Part shown: positions 7,684 through 16,596 of the stretch, piece after piece
Numbering within the stretch: position 1 is the stretch's first letter
How the letters are laid out: the number at the start of each line of letters is the position of its first letter
Source: Selaginella moellendorffii
Lineage: Eukaryota > Streptophyta > Lycopodiopsida > Selaginellales > Selaginellaceae
Assembly (NCBI RefSeq): GCF_000143415.4
Contig: NW_003314341.1
Span: 354,451-418,450, forward strand
Direction of reading: 5' to 3'
Length of the DNA: 64,000 bases
Notes under the pieces: model-generated
Databases searched by the model: none
Told to the model about the DNA's origin: nothing
What the model saw: the letters and a program-made list of their open reading frames with translations, nothing else
Program-made: the position numbers and the translations under genes

Positions 7684-10569
7684 GTGGTGCTCGGTCTTCC
7701 TTGGTTCCAACTACATCAGCCTCAGATTTGTTGGAAGGACTTACAGCTCATCTCTCCCACATCACCATCTCCCACGGCTTCCCCTGCTGTTCATCGAGTC
7801 CGAATTAGGAAAAGTTCCCTAAACTCAAATCGGGGTTCTGTTCCTGACTCTACGAAGTTTTCACCCTCTTCTTTTTCCTCTCTTCCATCTTACACTGGAC
7901 AGTATCTTCGTCTCATCATTCCATTTAGTCGTACACCTCCTCCTATCTCCACAATCACTATGCAAGAACTCCTTCATGAAGAACCTATTTCCCTTTTTGC
8001 TTTGCATGTTTTTCCTGTCAGTCTTCCTTAGAAGTATCATCATTTTGGGGATGTGTTTGATAAGAAAAAAGCTAGTGTACTGCCTGCTCATCGGCCTTAT
8101 GATTGTCCCATTGATTTACAGGAAGGAGCGTCACCTCCGTGGGGGCCTATTTACAGGTTATCCCCGTCCGAGCTTAAGGCCCTCAAAGAGTACGTGGATG
8201 AGAACCTTGCCTCAGGGTTCATTCAGCATTCGCAGTCCCCAGCTGGAGCGCCTGTCTTCTTTGTCAAGAAGAAGGATGGGAGTCTGCGGCTAGTCATCGA
8301 TTACCGAGGTTTGAACAAGGTGACTGTTCGGAACCGTTACCCGCTGCCCCTGATCTTGGACCTGTTGGAACGCCTCGGCGGTGCCCGCTTCTTCACCAAG
8401 ATTGACCTCCATGGCGCATACAACCTGATCCGGATCCGGCCTGGTGATGAATGGAAGACTGCGTTCCGAACCCGCTATGGCCACTTCGAGTACACTGTCA
8501 TGCCATTTGGCTTGACAAATGCTCCAGCAGTTTTCCAACACATGGCGAACGACGTCTTTCGGGAGTTTCTTGATCAGATGGTGATTGTCTACCTCAATGA
8601 CATCCTCATCTACTCAAGAACTCAGGAGGAGCACGACGAACATGTACGCAAGGTGCTGGCGAAGCTACGAGAACACGGCCTATACACAAAGCTTGAGAAA
8701 TGTTCCTTCGATCAGCAGTCTGTGGAGTTCCTTGGGTACATTGTCACTCCTGAGGGTATCACGATGGATCCTGCCAAAGTCAAGACTATTCTCGAGTGGG
8801 AGCCTCCACAATCAATGTCGGACGTTCAGGTTTTCCTTGGCTTCGCCAACTTCTACCGCAAATTCATTGATCACTACTCTGACATTGTCCTTCCTCTCAC
8901 GCATCTCACTCGCAAGGATGTTCCCTTCTCTTGGTCTACTACTGCCCAGCACGCCTTCGACACTCTCAAGGCAGCCTTCAGTTCTGCTCCCGTTTTAATC
9001 CATGCTGATTCCTCACAACCTTTCTTCATCGAGGCTGATGCCTCCGACTTTGCCATCGGTGCTGTGCTGTCTCAACTCGGAGCAGATCAAGAACTTCATC
9101 CGGTCGCTTTCCATTCTCGGAAATTCCAGCCTGCGGAGATCAATTACGAAATCCACGACAAGGAGCTTCTTGCCATCATGGATTCCTTTGGAGAGTGGCG
9201 CCGTTTCTTGGAGGGGGCGGGCCATCAAACAACAGTCTGGACGGATCACAAAAATCTCGTGTACTTTGCCATTTCTCGAGTTTTAAGCCGTCGTCAAGCA
9301 AGGTGGGCACAATTCCTGAGTCGGTTTGACTTTGTTATCAAGTACAGACCTGGAAAGCTTCAAGGCCTTCCTGATGCTCTTTCAAGGAGCTCCTATCTCA
9401 GTTTCAGGCCTGGTAATCCTGCCTTCGATCAACAGGATCAAATTATCCTCGGTTCTGATTGGCTTCAAGTTATGGCAATTTCCCTGGCCCCTCAGGACTC
9501 CTCCTTGATAGATGCCATCAGAAACGATCTTCAATCCGATGATCTCGCCAGCGACATTTTCCCCCATCTTCAGGCTAGACACCCTGTGACTCCCGACTGC
9601 CGGCGATTTGACAAGTTCGAGTTCTTAGATGGCTTATTATACCGTGGGGAGCAGCTTTACGTTCCTGAAGGTGATGCTCGAAGGTTGGTCCTAATGGCGT
9701 GCCATGATAGCCCGACTGCTGGTCACTTCGGCATTGCGAAAACCTATGAGCTAGTTGCACGGGACTTTTGGTGGCCTCACATGGACGACTACATCAAAGC
9801 TTTTGTTACCTCCTGTGACACTTGTGCTCGGAATAAGGTACCTCGCCACCTTCCTTCAGGTTTGCTTCGTTCCCTTCCGGTCCCTTCAGGTCCTTGGGAA
9901 TCCATCTCCATGGATTTCTTGAGTGATCTTCCGAGTTCTAGAGGCTTCAACAGCATTTTAGTCGTGGTGGATCGCTTCACAAAGATGGCGCACTTCTTGC
10001 CATGTACCAAGGAGTTTTCGGGCGAGGACATGGCAAAACTGGTATTCAGGGAAATTTTCCGACTTCATGGGATTCCTACAGATGTGGTTTCGGATCGGGG
10101 GCCTCAGTTCATCTCTCATTTCTGGCAACGGTTTTTGCAGCTACTTGGAGTGAAGGCCAACCTCTCTTCGGCGTATCATCCTCAAACTGATGGGCAGTCC
10201 GAGCGAACGATTCAGACGTTGGAACAATTCTTGAGGTGCTTCATCAACTATCATCAGGATAACTGGTTCGATATCCTTCCCCTTGCTGAGTTCTCCTATA
10301 ACAACTCTATTCACTCCTCTCTTCGAATTTCCCCCTTCTTTGCAAATTCTGGCCGAAATCCCCAATTCAATCTCTCACTTCCTTCTCCATCCGAATCCTC
10401 TCATTCAAATCCCTGCTCTGAGGCATTTGTCTCCAACTTCCAAGAAATCCACCACTCCATCTCCTTCCACCTCCATCGTGCTCAGGAATCTCACAAAACA
10501 TTTGCCAATGTCCATCGTCAGGATTGTCCCCCTTACAATATCGGGGATAAAGTTTGGCTCCTCAGGTGA
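7684..10569 (+). pseudogene. pol: pol of sushi-like element: RT, RNase H, integrase
   Basis: A long frame of about 960 codons with one internal TAG (8029-8031), where copy 2 has GAG. Domains in order: end of protease (GLPWF); reverse transcriptase about 8200-8850, with VIDYRGLNK and MPFGLTNAP; RNase H about 9010-9400, with EADASDFAIGAVL, an HDKELLAI helix and TDHKNL; integrase about 9650-10569, with the HHCC finger (HDSPTAGH ... CDTCARNK), then D, D and E in SMDFL, VSDRGPQF and the YHPQTDGQSER region. The polymerase motif reads YLND instead of YLDD, losing one catalytic aspartate; copy 2 keeps YLDD. The frame ends at TGA 10567 after KVWLLR, where copy 2 has CAA, so both probably descend from CGA. 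Confidence 0.92.
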
Positions 10570-11055
10570 AATATCTCCACCACCAGGCCCTGTCCAAAAC
10601 TTGATTTCAAACGCCTAGGTCCTTTTCCTATCATTGCCATCATTAATCCTGTCACTTATCGCCTTGCACTTCCCTCCTCATATCAAATTCACCCCATTTT
10701 TCATTCCTCTCTCCTTGAGCCTTATATTCCCAGTCCTATTCCCAATCGGTCATTCCTCCACCTCCACCAGTGCAGCTCGAGGATGGGTCTGAGTATGAGG
10801 TTCAGGACATCCTTGATTCCAAGATTTCACGGTCTAAACTCTACTATCTGGTCGACTGGAAGGGTTACGGGCCTGAAGAAGGCACTTGGGAACCTGCGGA
10901 CAACCTGATTCATTCTCCTGACCTTGTTCAGGACTTCCATCGCCGCTATCCTAGTCGTCCCAGTCCTCATTCTTTTTCTCCATCTCCCATCCCTCGCCAC
11001 TCATCTCATCCTCCTTGTCGTTCTCATTCACATTCTCGTTCCACTGGTTCTTGAG
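10570..11055 (+). pseudogene. Integrase C-terminus and chromodomain
   Basis: After the TGA the frame continues through an integrase tail (GPFPIIAIINPVTYRLALP) and then shifts frame near 10760. The chromodomain reads EYEVQDILDS ... YLVDWKGYGPEEGTWEP ... DFHRRYPSRP, followed by a Ser/His/Pro-rich tail ending at TGA 11053, ten bases before the 3' LTR. Chromodomains of this class bind histone tails and direct integration. The aromatic-cage positions Y, W and W are visible. The tail resembles sushi/Tf1-type elements. Confidence 0.85.
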
Positions 11056-11065
11056 GAGGGGGTGC

Positions 11066-11454
11066 TGTCAGGAATCCCCCAATTCTTGCCACATTCCTGA
11101 CTCTCGCCGGATTCCTGACCTGCAAACCACATTCCTGATTCTCGAGACACTTCCCTATTCCTGACTCTCGAGACACTTCCCTATTCCTGACTCTCAAGAC
11201 ACTTCCCGATTCCTGAGTTTCGAGCCACATTCCTGATATTGATGTGGCACCTCCTCTCGACCTCAGCTATATTTAGGCCGTCTTCGATCCAAGAGTGGTG
11301 GAGTTTCATCAACCTATAGTATATATAGGTTAGCCTTGTTCCATTTCTCCACAATCTGAATCAACACCAGTCTAAGGCCTCTTCTTTGTTTTCACTAGCT
11401 TTTTCTCTTTGTCTTTAGAATTTTCCAGTCTTGATCTTGTTGGGGGTCTTGACA
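11066..11454 (+). repeat. Sushi-like element 3' LTR
   Basis: 389 bp, matching 5853-6241. It starts TGTCAGGAATCC and ends CTTGACA. The GAGGAGGGGGTGC directly before it is the polypurine tract. Most differences from the 5' LTR are C/T or A/G changes, several at CpG. Confidence 0.92.
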
Positions 11455-13080
11455 ATCGATGGCAAAATATGCCATGCTAATGTCGTGGGAAAGGTGTTCC
11501 CAAAAAGAAAACAACTTTGACACAAAGTTGTATGTGACCTCTATGGTGCAGTGCTAACGAATGGTTGGCATGAGAAAGAGTGGTATTGGTCTTGGCAAAA
11601 ACTTAGACACAAAGAAGAAGTGTCATAGAGGTAGACTCGTGGAGCCGATGGTGTGGAGACACCAAATGTGCCAAGGTGTGATACCTTGAGGCTATGTTGG
11701 TGGGTTCATAAGAACCCCTTGCCAAAGGAATCCCAATAGAAATGGGAATGGCATAGCCTAAGCTGCAGAGCATGCAGTTGGAGTGTGGTGACCCAGATAA
11801 TGATGGAGGTGTGGAAGCACCAGCAATGAGTTGTAGAACTTAACAACTATGAGGCAACTAAGCAAGAGGTGCAAAATAATTGGTTAAACGGGTAGAAGGT
11901 AGCTACCCAAGCCTTCTTAATGGCATAGGGAAGTTGGATATACCCTTACGGGGGATAAGTTGCTTATGTTGCGATATAGTAAGTCAATGTCATAAAAGGA
12001 AATACTCATTGTCAAGGAAGCCGTCATTGGGACACCCGAACACTTTAGAACACCAGGAAGTGGTGTTTGATGTCGCGAGGGCAGTAGATAAGGCCCAAGG
12101 GACTAAGTCCCTAGCGAATGATGATAGTAGGTGCTATCCAAATGTCCAAGGTGGTGGAGACAAGAGAAGACTGTTTACTCGAATTGGACAAAGCCAAAAA
12201 TGAAATTTTGGCAAGGCTAGCGATGGGCATGAAAAGGCCCGTAAGCAACAACGTAATCCCGGTGTGTGGGATTATAGGGTGAGCATACCTGGATTGAGGA
12301 ACCACTCCCTAAGCTATCGGGTAGATTCATCCCTAAGAATACTTGCTAAGGCATGATAAAAAGTGCAAAGCTATCCTCCTAGTTTGGAGGAGAATGACCG
12401 AAGGAAAGGTGTGAAGCCAAAAGCAAGAAGTAAGGGGATAGAACCGAATCATAGGAATCGAAGGGCATAACCAAGGTTAGTTATGCCAGCTGAGAGTGGA
12501 GAATCAAGTGGGGGCTCGAGGGTGTTGCCGCTAGCAACCGTGATGCCATGGAAAGTCTAAAATATGGAATTGTCCATGTTAGACTATATGGTAATTGGAA
12601 AGCTTGCAAAAAGGGGGGCCTTAGCAAGCTAAGGGATAGAATTCCTTCAAGGTTCCCAAAGAAGGTTCTAGGTAGCTTAGTACTTAGAAAGGCCAAGCGT
12701 AAATGGTTCAAGGAACACGCGAAATCAGAGTGGCGTAGCAGAAGCATGGTCTTGAAGCTTGCCATGAGGCAAGGCTATCAAGGTTAAGGAAGTAGTTCCC
12801 GAGTGTTCAAAGAGAAGGTTTTGAACGAAAGTCGATGATCAAGGGCTTTCACGCTTATGCATGAACCATGTTACGGTGGCCGAATGACTTGCTAAGTGAG
12901 ATTGGCAAGCCGGAGGGAACAAATACCCTAGTTGAAGGAGCCAACTTCAAAGGGGGGCCTAGGAGGCCGAGCATGGAGGAGTCCATGCATGATCACAAAC
13001 ATGTCAAGTGAGAGGACTTGGCAGTGTGGAGGAACTAGGTTCCTAAGCTGTGATCTGTAGCATGCTTTAAGTATAAGTTG

Positions 13081-13170
13081 GTGCACCGGCGTGAGGAGTC
13101 ACGCTAGGCATCCGGTGTGATGCCATCCGTAGATGCATATACGGAGGTTGGGTTCGAGTCCCGACCCTCT
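13081..13170 (+). other. tRNA-like fold in E1 3' region
   Basis: Three hairpins follow in tRNA order. The first is a 6-bp stem GCGTGA/TCACGC (13089-13104). The second is an anticodon-arm-like stem TCCGT/ACGGA with an extended loop (13126-13145). The third is a T-arm-like GTTGGG-TTCGAGT-CCCGAC (13147-13165), whose loop fits the polymerase III B-box GGTTCGAGTCC. No clean acceptor stem or CCA-ready 3' end is visible, so I do not call a tRNA gene. The last two hairpins recur in E2 at 35375-35413. Confidence 0.45.
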
Positions 13171-14620
13171 AGTGCTTGGGTTTGAGTCCCAACTCACTAG
13201 GGCGTGGTGATGGTTTGGAATATGAGGACACTCATTTTTCGGTGGTCATGGACTCTCAGTGTGGAGACTGGCTTGGGCACACCGCCAAGCGAGGGATGCC
13301 TCGGAGTTGTGATGCACGGTTAGATTGCTTAGTGTGGCTCAGCATATCTAACTTGAACACTTTGGTGCAAGTGGCACCAAGGACGTGGTGAATGAGATGG
13401 GGACACCTAGTCTCAGTTGCTATGGACCCTTGGCCGGAAGGGCTGGCTTGGGCGCACCGCCAAGTGTGGGGGATGCCCCCGGGGTTGTAGTTAACAAGTT
13501 AAAGGTCTGGAAGACTTAGTACCTATTGGCAAGCCTATTAAGGTGCCGAGGTGAGATCACTAGGTGATCTTGTGGCTAAATAAGGACAAGGTCCTTGTTT
13601 GGGCTAAGGAATAAGGTTTCTAGTTCAAAGTGTTGATTTGAACTATTGATGATGGTGTGGCTTAGTCAAGGTGACCAAGTGGGAAAAGCACTTTAGGGGA
13701 ATGGGCTATGTCATTGCGATGGCATAGTGTGTCCAAGGAAAGTAGTCTCTAAAGAGACCCATGGGAGGGTCACAAAGTTGGGCCGTGGATAGAGCCCACA
13801 GTAGAAGATGCTAAAGAGACTTACTAGGGGTGAACACCCTAGTCTTGGCAAAGCAGAGCCTTTGCTATGGAATCAAAAGAATACCTCAAGGAGGGGGGTA
13901 GAGATTCGGTGTTACTTGGTGCAACAATCAACGGATAGGAGCAAAAGATGAGTGGCCAAGATAGGGCCGTGGAATCCCTTGGAAGGAATCCAAGTGGCAA
14001 AGTTAGGCGAGGAACACTAATGTGTTGGACGCTAACGAATTGCGGGAAAGGAAGTGTGTTTCCAAAGATGGATTCCGAATTGCTCCAATTTGGCGAAAGG
14101 GGAAGCTCCAAGGGAGGGAGCGGTAAGGTAGCCAAATGATAGGGTCATGAACAGCCCTAGCACAAAGTATGATAACTGGAACTTAGTGCCCCAGGGTGGC
14201 ACGAAAGAGAAGAGAGGATGATGGTGCCCTCGAGTAGAGAACTTCCTAGGATGGGAAGTGGAGTTGCACAAAAGGTGCAAGGCAAGGTGTCAGGGACACC
14301 TAGGAAATTGACTTCCAAAAGTCAAAGAGTAAAAGTTCCAAGATGCAAACGTTCAATAGATGGAAATTGAGACTACTCGAGAAGGAGTAGTGGGGTTGAC
14401 TTAGAGAAGGGTCTCTAAGAGGTTTAGCGAGAACTAAACCAATAAAAGGAGAGAACCACTACATGTGGTCCAATCAGTCTCTAAGTTGGAGAGACTACCC
14501 TCCTTAGAGGATGGGCAAGGCATGGTGAGCCTTTGGTGTCAAACCATAGACAAATATTGGCTAGGTGCCAAGGATGGAACTGGTAATACATGCGGGTGTT
14601 ACTCTATAAGAGGGTTTACC

Positions 14621-14661
14621 GTTCGATGAGGACATCGAACTTTGTCTATGGGTGTTGGAGT
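14621..14661 (+). promoter_or_regulatory. Hairpin plus polypurine-like tract before E1 3' LTR
   Basis: GTTCGATGAGGACATCGAAC forms a perfect 8-bp stem with a 4-base loop. It is followed by TTTGTCTATGGGTGTTGGAG, which abuts the LTR. E2 has the same layout at 35600-35640. The purine-rich GGGTGTTGGAG is the likely plus-strand primer; the role of the hairpin is unknown. Confidence 0.55.
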
Positions 14662-16263
14662 TGTGAGACACAAAATCCCTAGGCCCCAAAGTGGAGCCGG
14701 AAAGGGTGCCACGTGGTAGTGGCCGAAGCGAAAGCCAAACGAGCATAACACGTTTGGACTAAAAGCTCCGACTTGGAAGGTCGAGAGCAAGAGTGGAACT
14801 CCCAACAAAGTGCTCGAGGAGCAAGCACGAGGCAACCAAAAAGCAAAGCTCCAAAAAGGGACCCAAAAAGGACCAACACATGACACGTGGAAGTGTCCGA
14901 GATGGAGTCCGAGGCGGACCCGAGTTGGAGTCCGAGATGGACCCGAAGTGGAGTCCGAGATGGACCCCAAGTGGAGTCTGATATGGAGTCCGAAGTGGAG
15001 TCCGAGATGGACCCGAAGTGGAGTCCGATATGGAGTCCAAGATGGACCCGAAGTGGAGTCCGATATGGAGTCCGATATGGAGTCCGAGATGGAGTCCGAG
15101 ATGGACCCGAATTGGAGTCTGATATGGAGTCCGAGATGGAGTCCGAGATGGAACCAAGACCGAGACCGAGACCGAGTCCGAGTCCAAAACCGGGACCGAG
15201 ACCGAGTCCAAGTCCAAGTTCGAGCCCGAGTCCGAGTCCGAATACTAATATAGGCAGTTGGGTGAAAGCCCAAAGCGATTGTCCCCCAGGGGGGGGGGGC
15301 TGCGGGGGGTTCCAAAAGTATAGTAGGGAGAGTGTGGGGGTTGGAGCCCAGTGGAGCCAGTTTGGCCAGGAAAGGCCAGTTTGGCCCAAGAAGGCCAGAC
15401 CCAGTGTTGGGTGATGAGCTGACCACTGGGAAGTCCAAGACTAGAGTGAACACGGACCGACAAGCGGGGTACCTTGGTGAAGTGTTCAAGAGCCAACTCT
15501 AGTTCCCCCGAGAGATCGACTGGCCGATGCTCCCAGTCCAAGTGTGCGTGGCACTACCTACTTGGATACCAAGCGTGGCTCAATGGAACCTCGCTCTAAG
15601 CCCATGGCTAGAGCACCCAAGGGCGGAAGGCGGGGAGAGTACCCCGGTGGCTTGCGTAGGGCCACGGTGTTCCGAAATGTTGTCCCAAAGGCCCAGACTG
15701 TGGAAAGGAAGAGGAACAGTCCTCTGGGGTAGTGACCAAGGACATAGTCGTGGGTGAGGAAGTCCCAGGGGATCGTGGGACTTAGTGGTCGGGCATGTGG
15801 GCCTCGATCCAGTGGCAGTGTTGGCAAACACGGCCAGAGGCAGAAAGGGACTTAGTGGGGACTGATAAAGGGATATTGGGGAAGGCTATTCCCCTTGTCG
15901 GTGGGCATCCTAAGGATGCTAAGGAGTGGATCTGAGATGACCACTCACGGATGATTTGCCTAGTCTTGGAGAGCCAAGACTGTGATGCAAGGGGTATTGG
16001 ACTACCAGTGTGGCAAAGGTGATTGGGCATGGCCTTAGCGTAACAAGCTGCCATGTCGATGGTACCTTTGAGTGTCGGTCATGGGATCGGACACGTGGAG
16101 CACTTGGACCAAGTGCAAATGTTGAGTGGCAGGGATGCCATTCTCAAGGCTAGCAAGTCCTAAGTCCTAAATTGGACTTATGGAGGTTATGAATGAGACT
16201 CCTCCAAGTGGTCGGAGGTGTGGTTGAGTGGCTAAAGTAGAATGGAAAATTTAGTCGCTTACA
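14662..16263 (+). repeat. E1 3' LTR (1.6 kb)
   Basis: It begins TGTGAGACACAAAATCCC and ends TAGTCGCTTACA, followed by the ACCAA target duplication. It contains a 12-bp minisatellite at about 14898-15245, a G homopolymer near 15290-15300 and the GGTTCCAAAAGTATAGTAGG block. It lacks the Cassandra insertion of its partner and so represents the ancestral LTR length more closely. Confidence 0.9.
14898..15245. repeat. 12-bp minisatellite in E1 3' LTR
   Basis: Tandem GAGATGGAGTCC and GATGGACCCGAAGTG variants grade into CCGAGACCGAGTCC repeats. It is homologous to 3306-3965 but shorter. The LTRs were identical at insertion, so the length difference arose afterwards by expansion in one or contraction in the other. 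Confidence 0.9.
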
Positions 16264-16268
16264 ACCAA

Positions 16269-16596
16269 GTTCGAGACAGAGTCTGAGATCCAAGATCGGG
16301 TCCGAGACTGAGTCTGAGGTCAAGTCCGAGGTTGAGTCTGAGATTGGGTCTGAGGTCGAGTCCGAGATTGAGTCCGGGACCGAGTCCAAAGTTGGGTCCG
16401 AGATTGAGTCCGAGATCAAGACTAAGACCGAGTTCAAGTACTAATACAGGTCGAGGGGTGAAAGCCCAAAGCGTGTGTCTCCCAGAAGGGGGGGGGGGGG
16501 GGGTTCCAAAAGTATAGTAGAGTCCAAATTGACTTGAGGTTGAGATTAGTGCCAAGGGGCTGAGGGACCTTGGGTGGGAGTGAGGAGTGCGGACCA
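16269..16596 (+). repeat. E2 5' LTR, continued
   Basis: GAGTCTGAGATC-type repeats continue from 2450. Then comes AGTACTAATACAGG, GGTGAAAGCCCAAAGCG, a G homopolymer (about 16488-16503) and GGTTCCAAAAGTATAGTAG. This block is shared with the E1 and LARD LTRs. The match stops at the AT-rich insertion beginning near 16597. Confidence 0.7.

Larger units (their letters stand above)
5853..11454 (+). mobile_element. Sushi/Tf1-like chromovirus, near full length
   Basis: Two 389-bp LTRs (5853-6241 and 11066-11454) begin TGTCAGGAATCC and end CTTGATA or CTTGACA, differing at about seven positions by eye. The flanks ATTGA (5848-5852) and ATCGA (11455-11459) look like a target duplication with one change. 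Inside, in order, lie gag with a zinc knuckle, protease, reverse transcriptase, RNase H, integrase and a C-terminal chromodomain. The chromodomain tail DFHRRYPSRP resembles sushi-type elements of vertebrates and fungi more than the usual plant chromoviruses. No tRNA primer site follows the LTR; a self-complementary site does. The copy is dead: two gag stops, a frameshift in protease, stops in pol, and an altered catalytic motif. Confidence 0.92.
11460..14661 (+). mobile_element. E1 internal region, second part (non-coding)
   Basis: This 3.2-kb stretch resumes E1 after the sushi-like element. ORFs up to about 107 codons occur (for example 11880-12203) but none shows a recognisable domain. Around 13200-13310 and 13388-13500 is a diverged tandem duplication that includes GGCTTGGGCACACCGCCAAG. 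The last 1.6 kb contains the tRNA-like fold, the hairpin and the tract described separately, all shared with E2. Confidence 0.7.
2451..16263 (+). mobile_element. E1: non-coding LTR element (LARD-like)
   Basis: E1 has matching LTRs (2451-4998 and 14662-16263), an initiator-Met type primer site directly after the 5' LTR, a polypurine-like end before the 3' LTR, and a perfect ACCAA target duplication. Without the nested sushi-like element its internal region is about 4.06 kb (4999-5852 and 11460-14661). I see no gag, protease, reverse transcriptase, integrase or zinc-knuckle motif there. It therefore looks non-autonomous. Its 3' end shares a tRNA-like fold, hairpin and tract with E2, whose proteins are the plausible source of mobility. 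The 5' LTR is longer because it holds Cassandra copy 1 and a larger minisatellite. Confidence 0.85.

Noticed and set aside
11066-11454. Third open reading frame (envelope) between pol and the 3' LTR
   Set aside because: The chromodomain tail ends ten bases before the 3' LTR, so there is no room for an envelope gene.
13126-13165. tRNA gene
   Set aside because: T-arm-like and anticodon-like hairpins exist, but there is no acceptor stem or normal anticodon loop. A diverged version sits in E2, so it is listed as a tRNA-like fold only.
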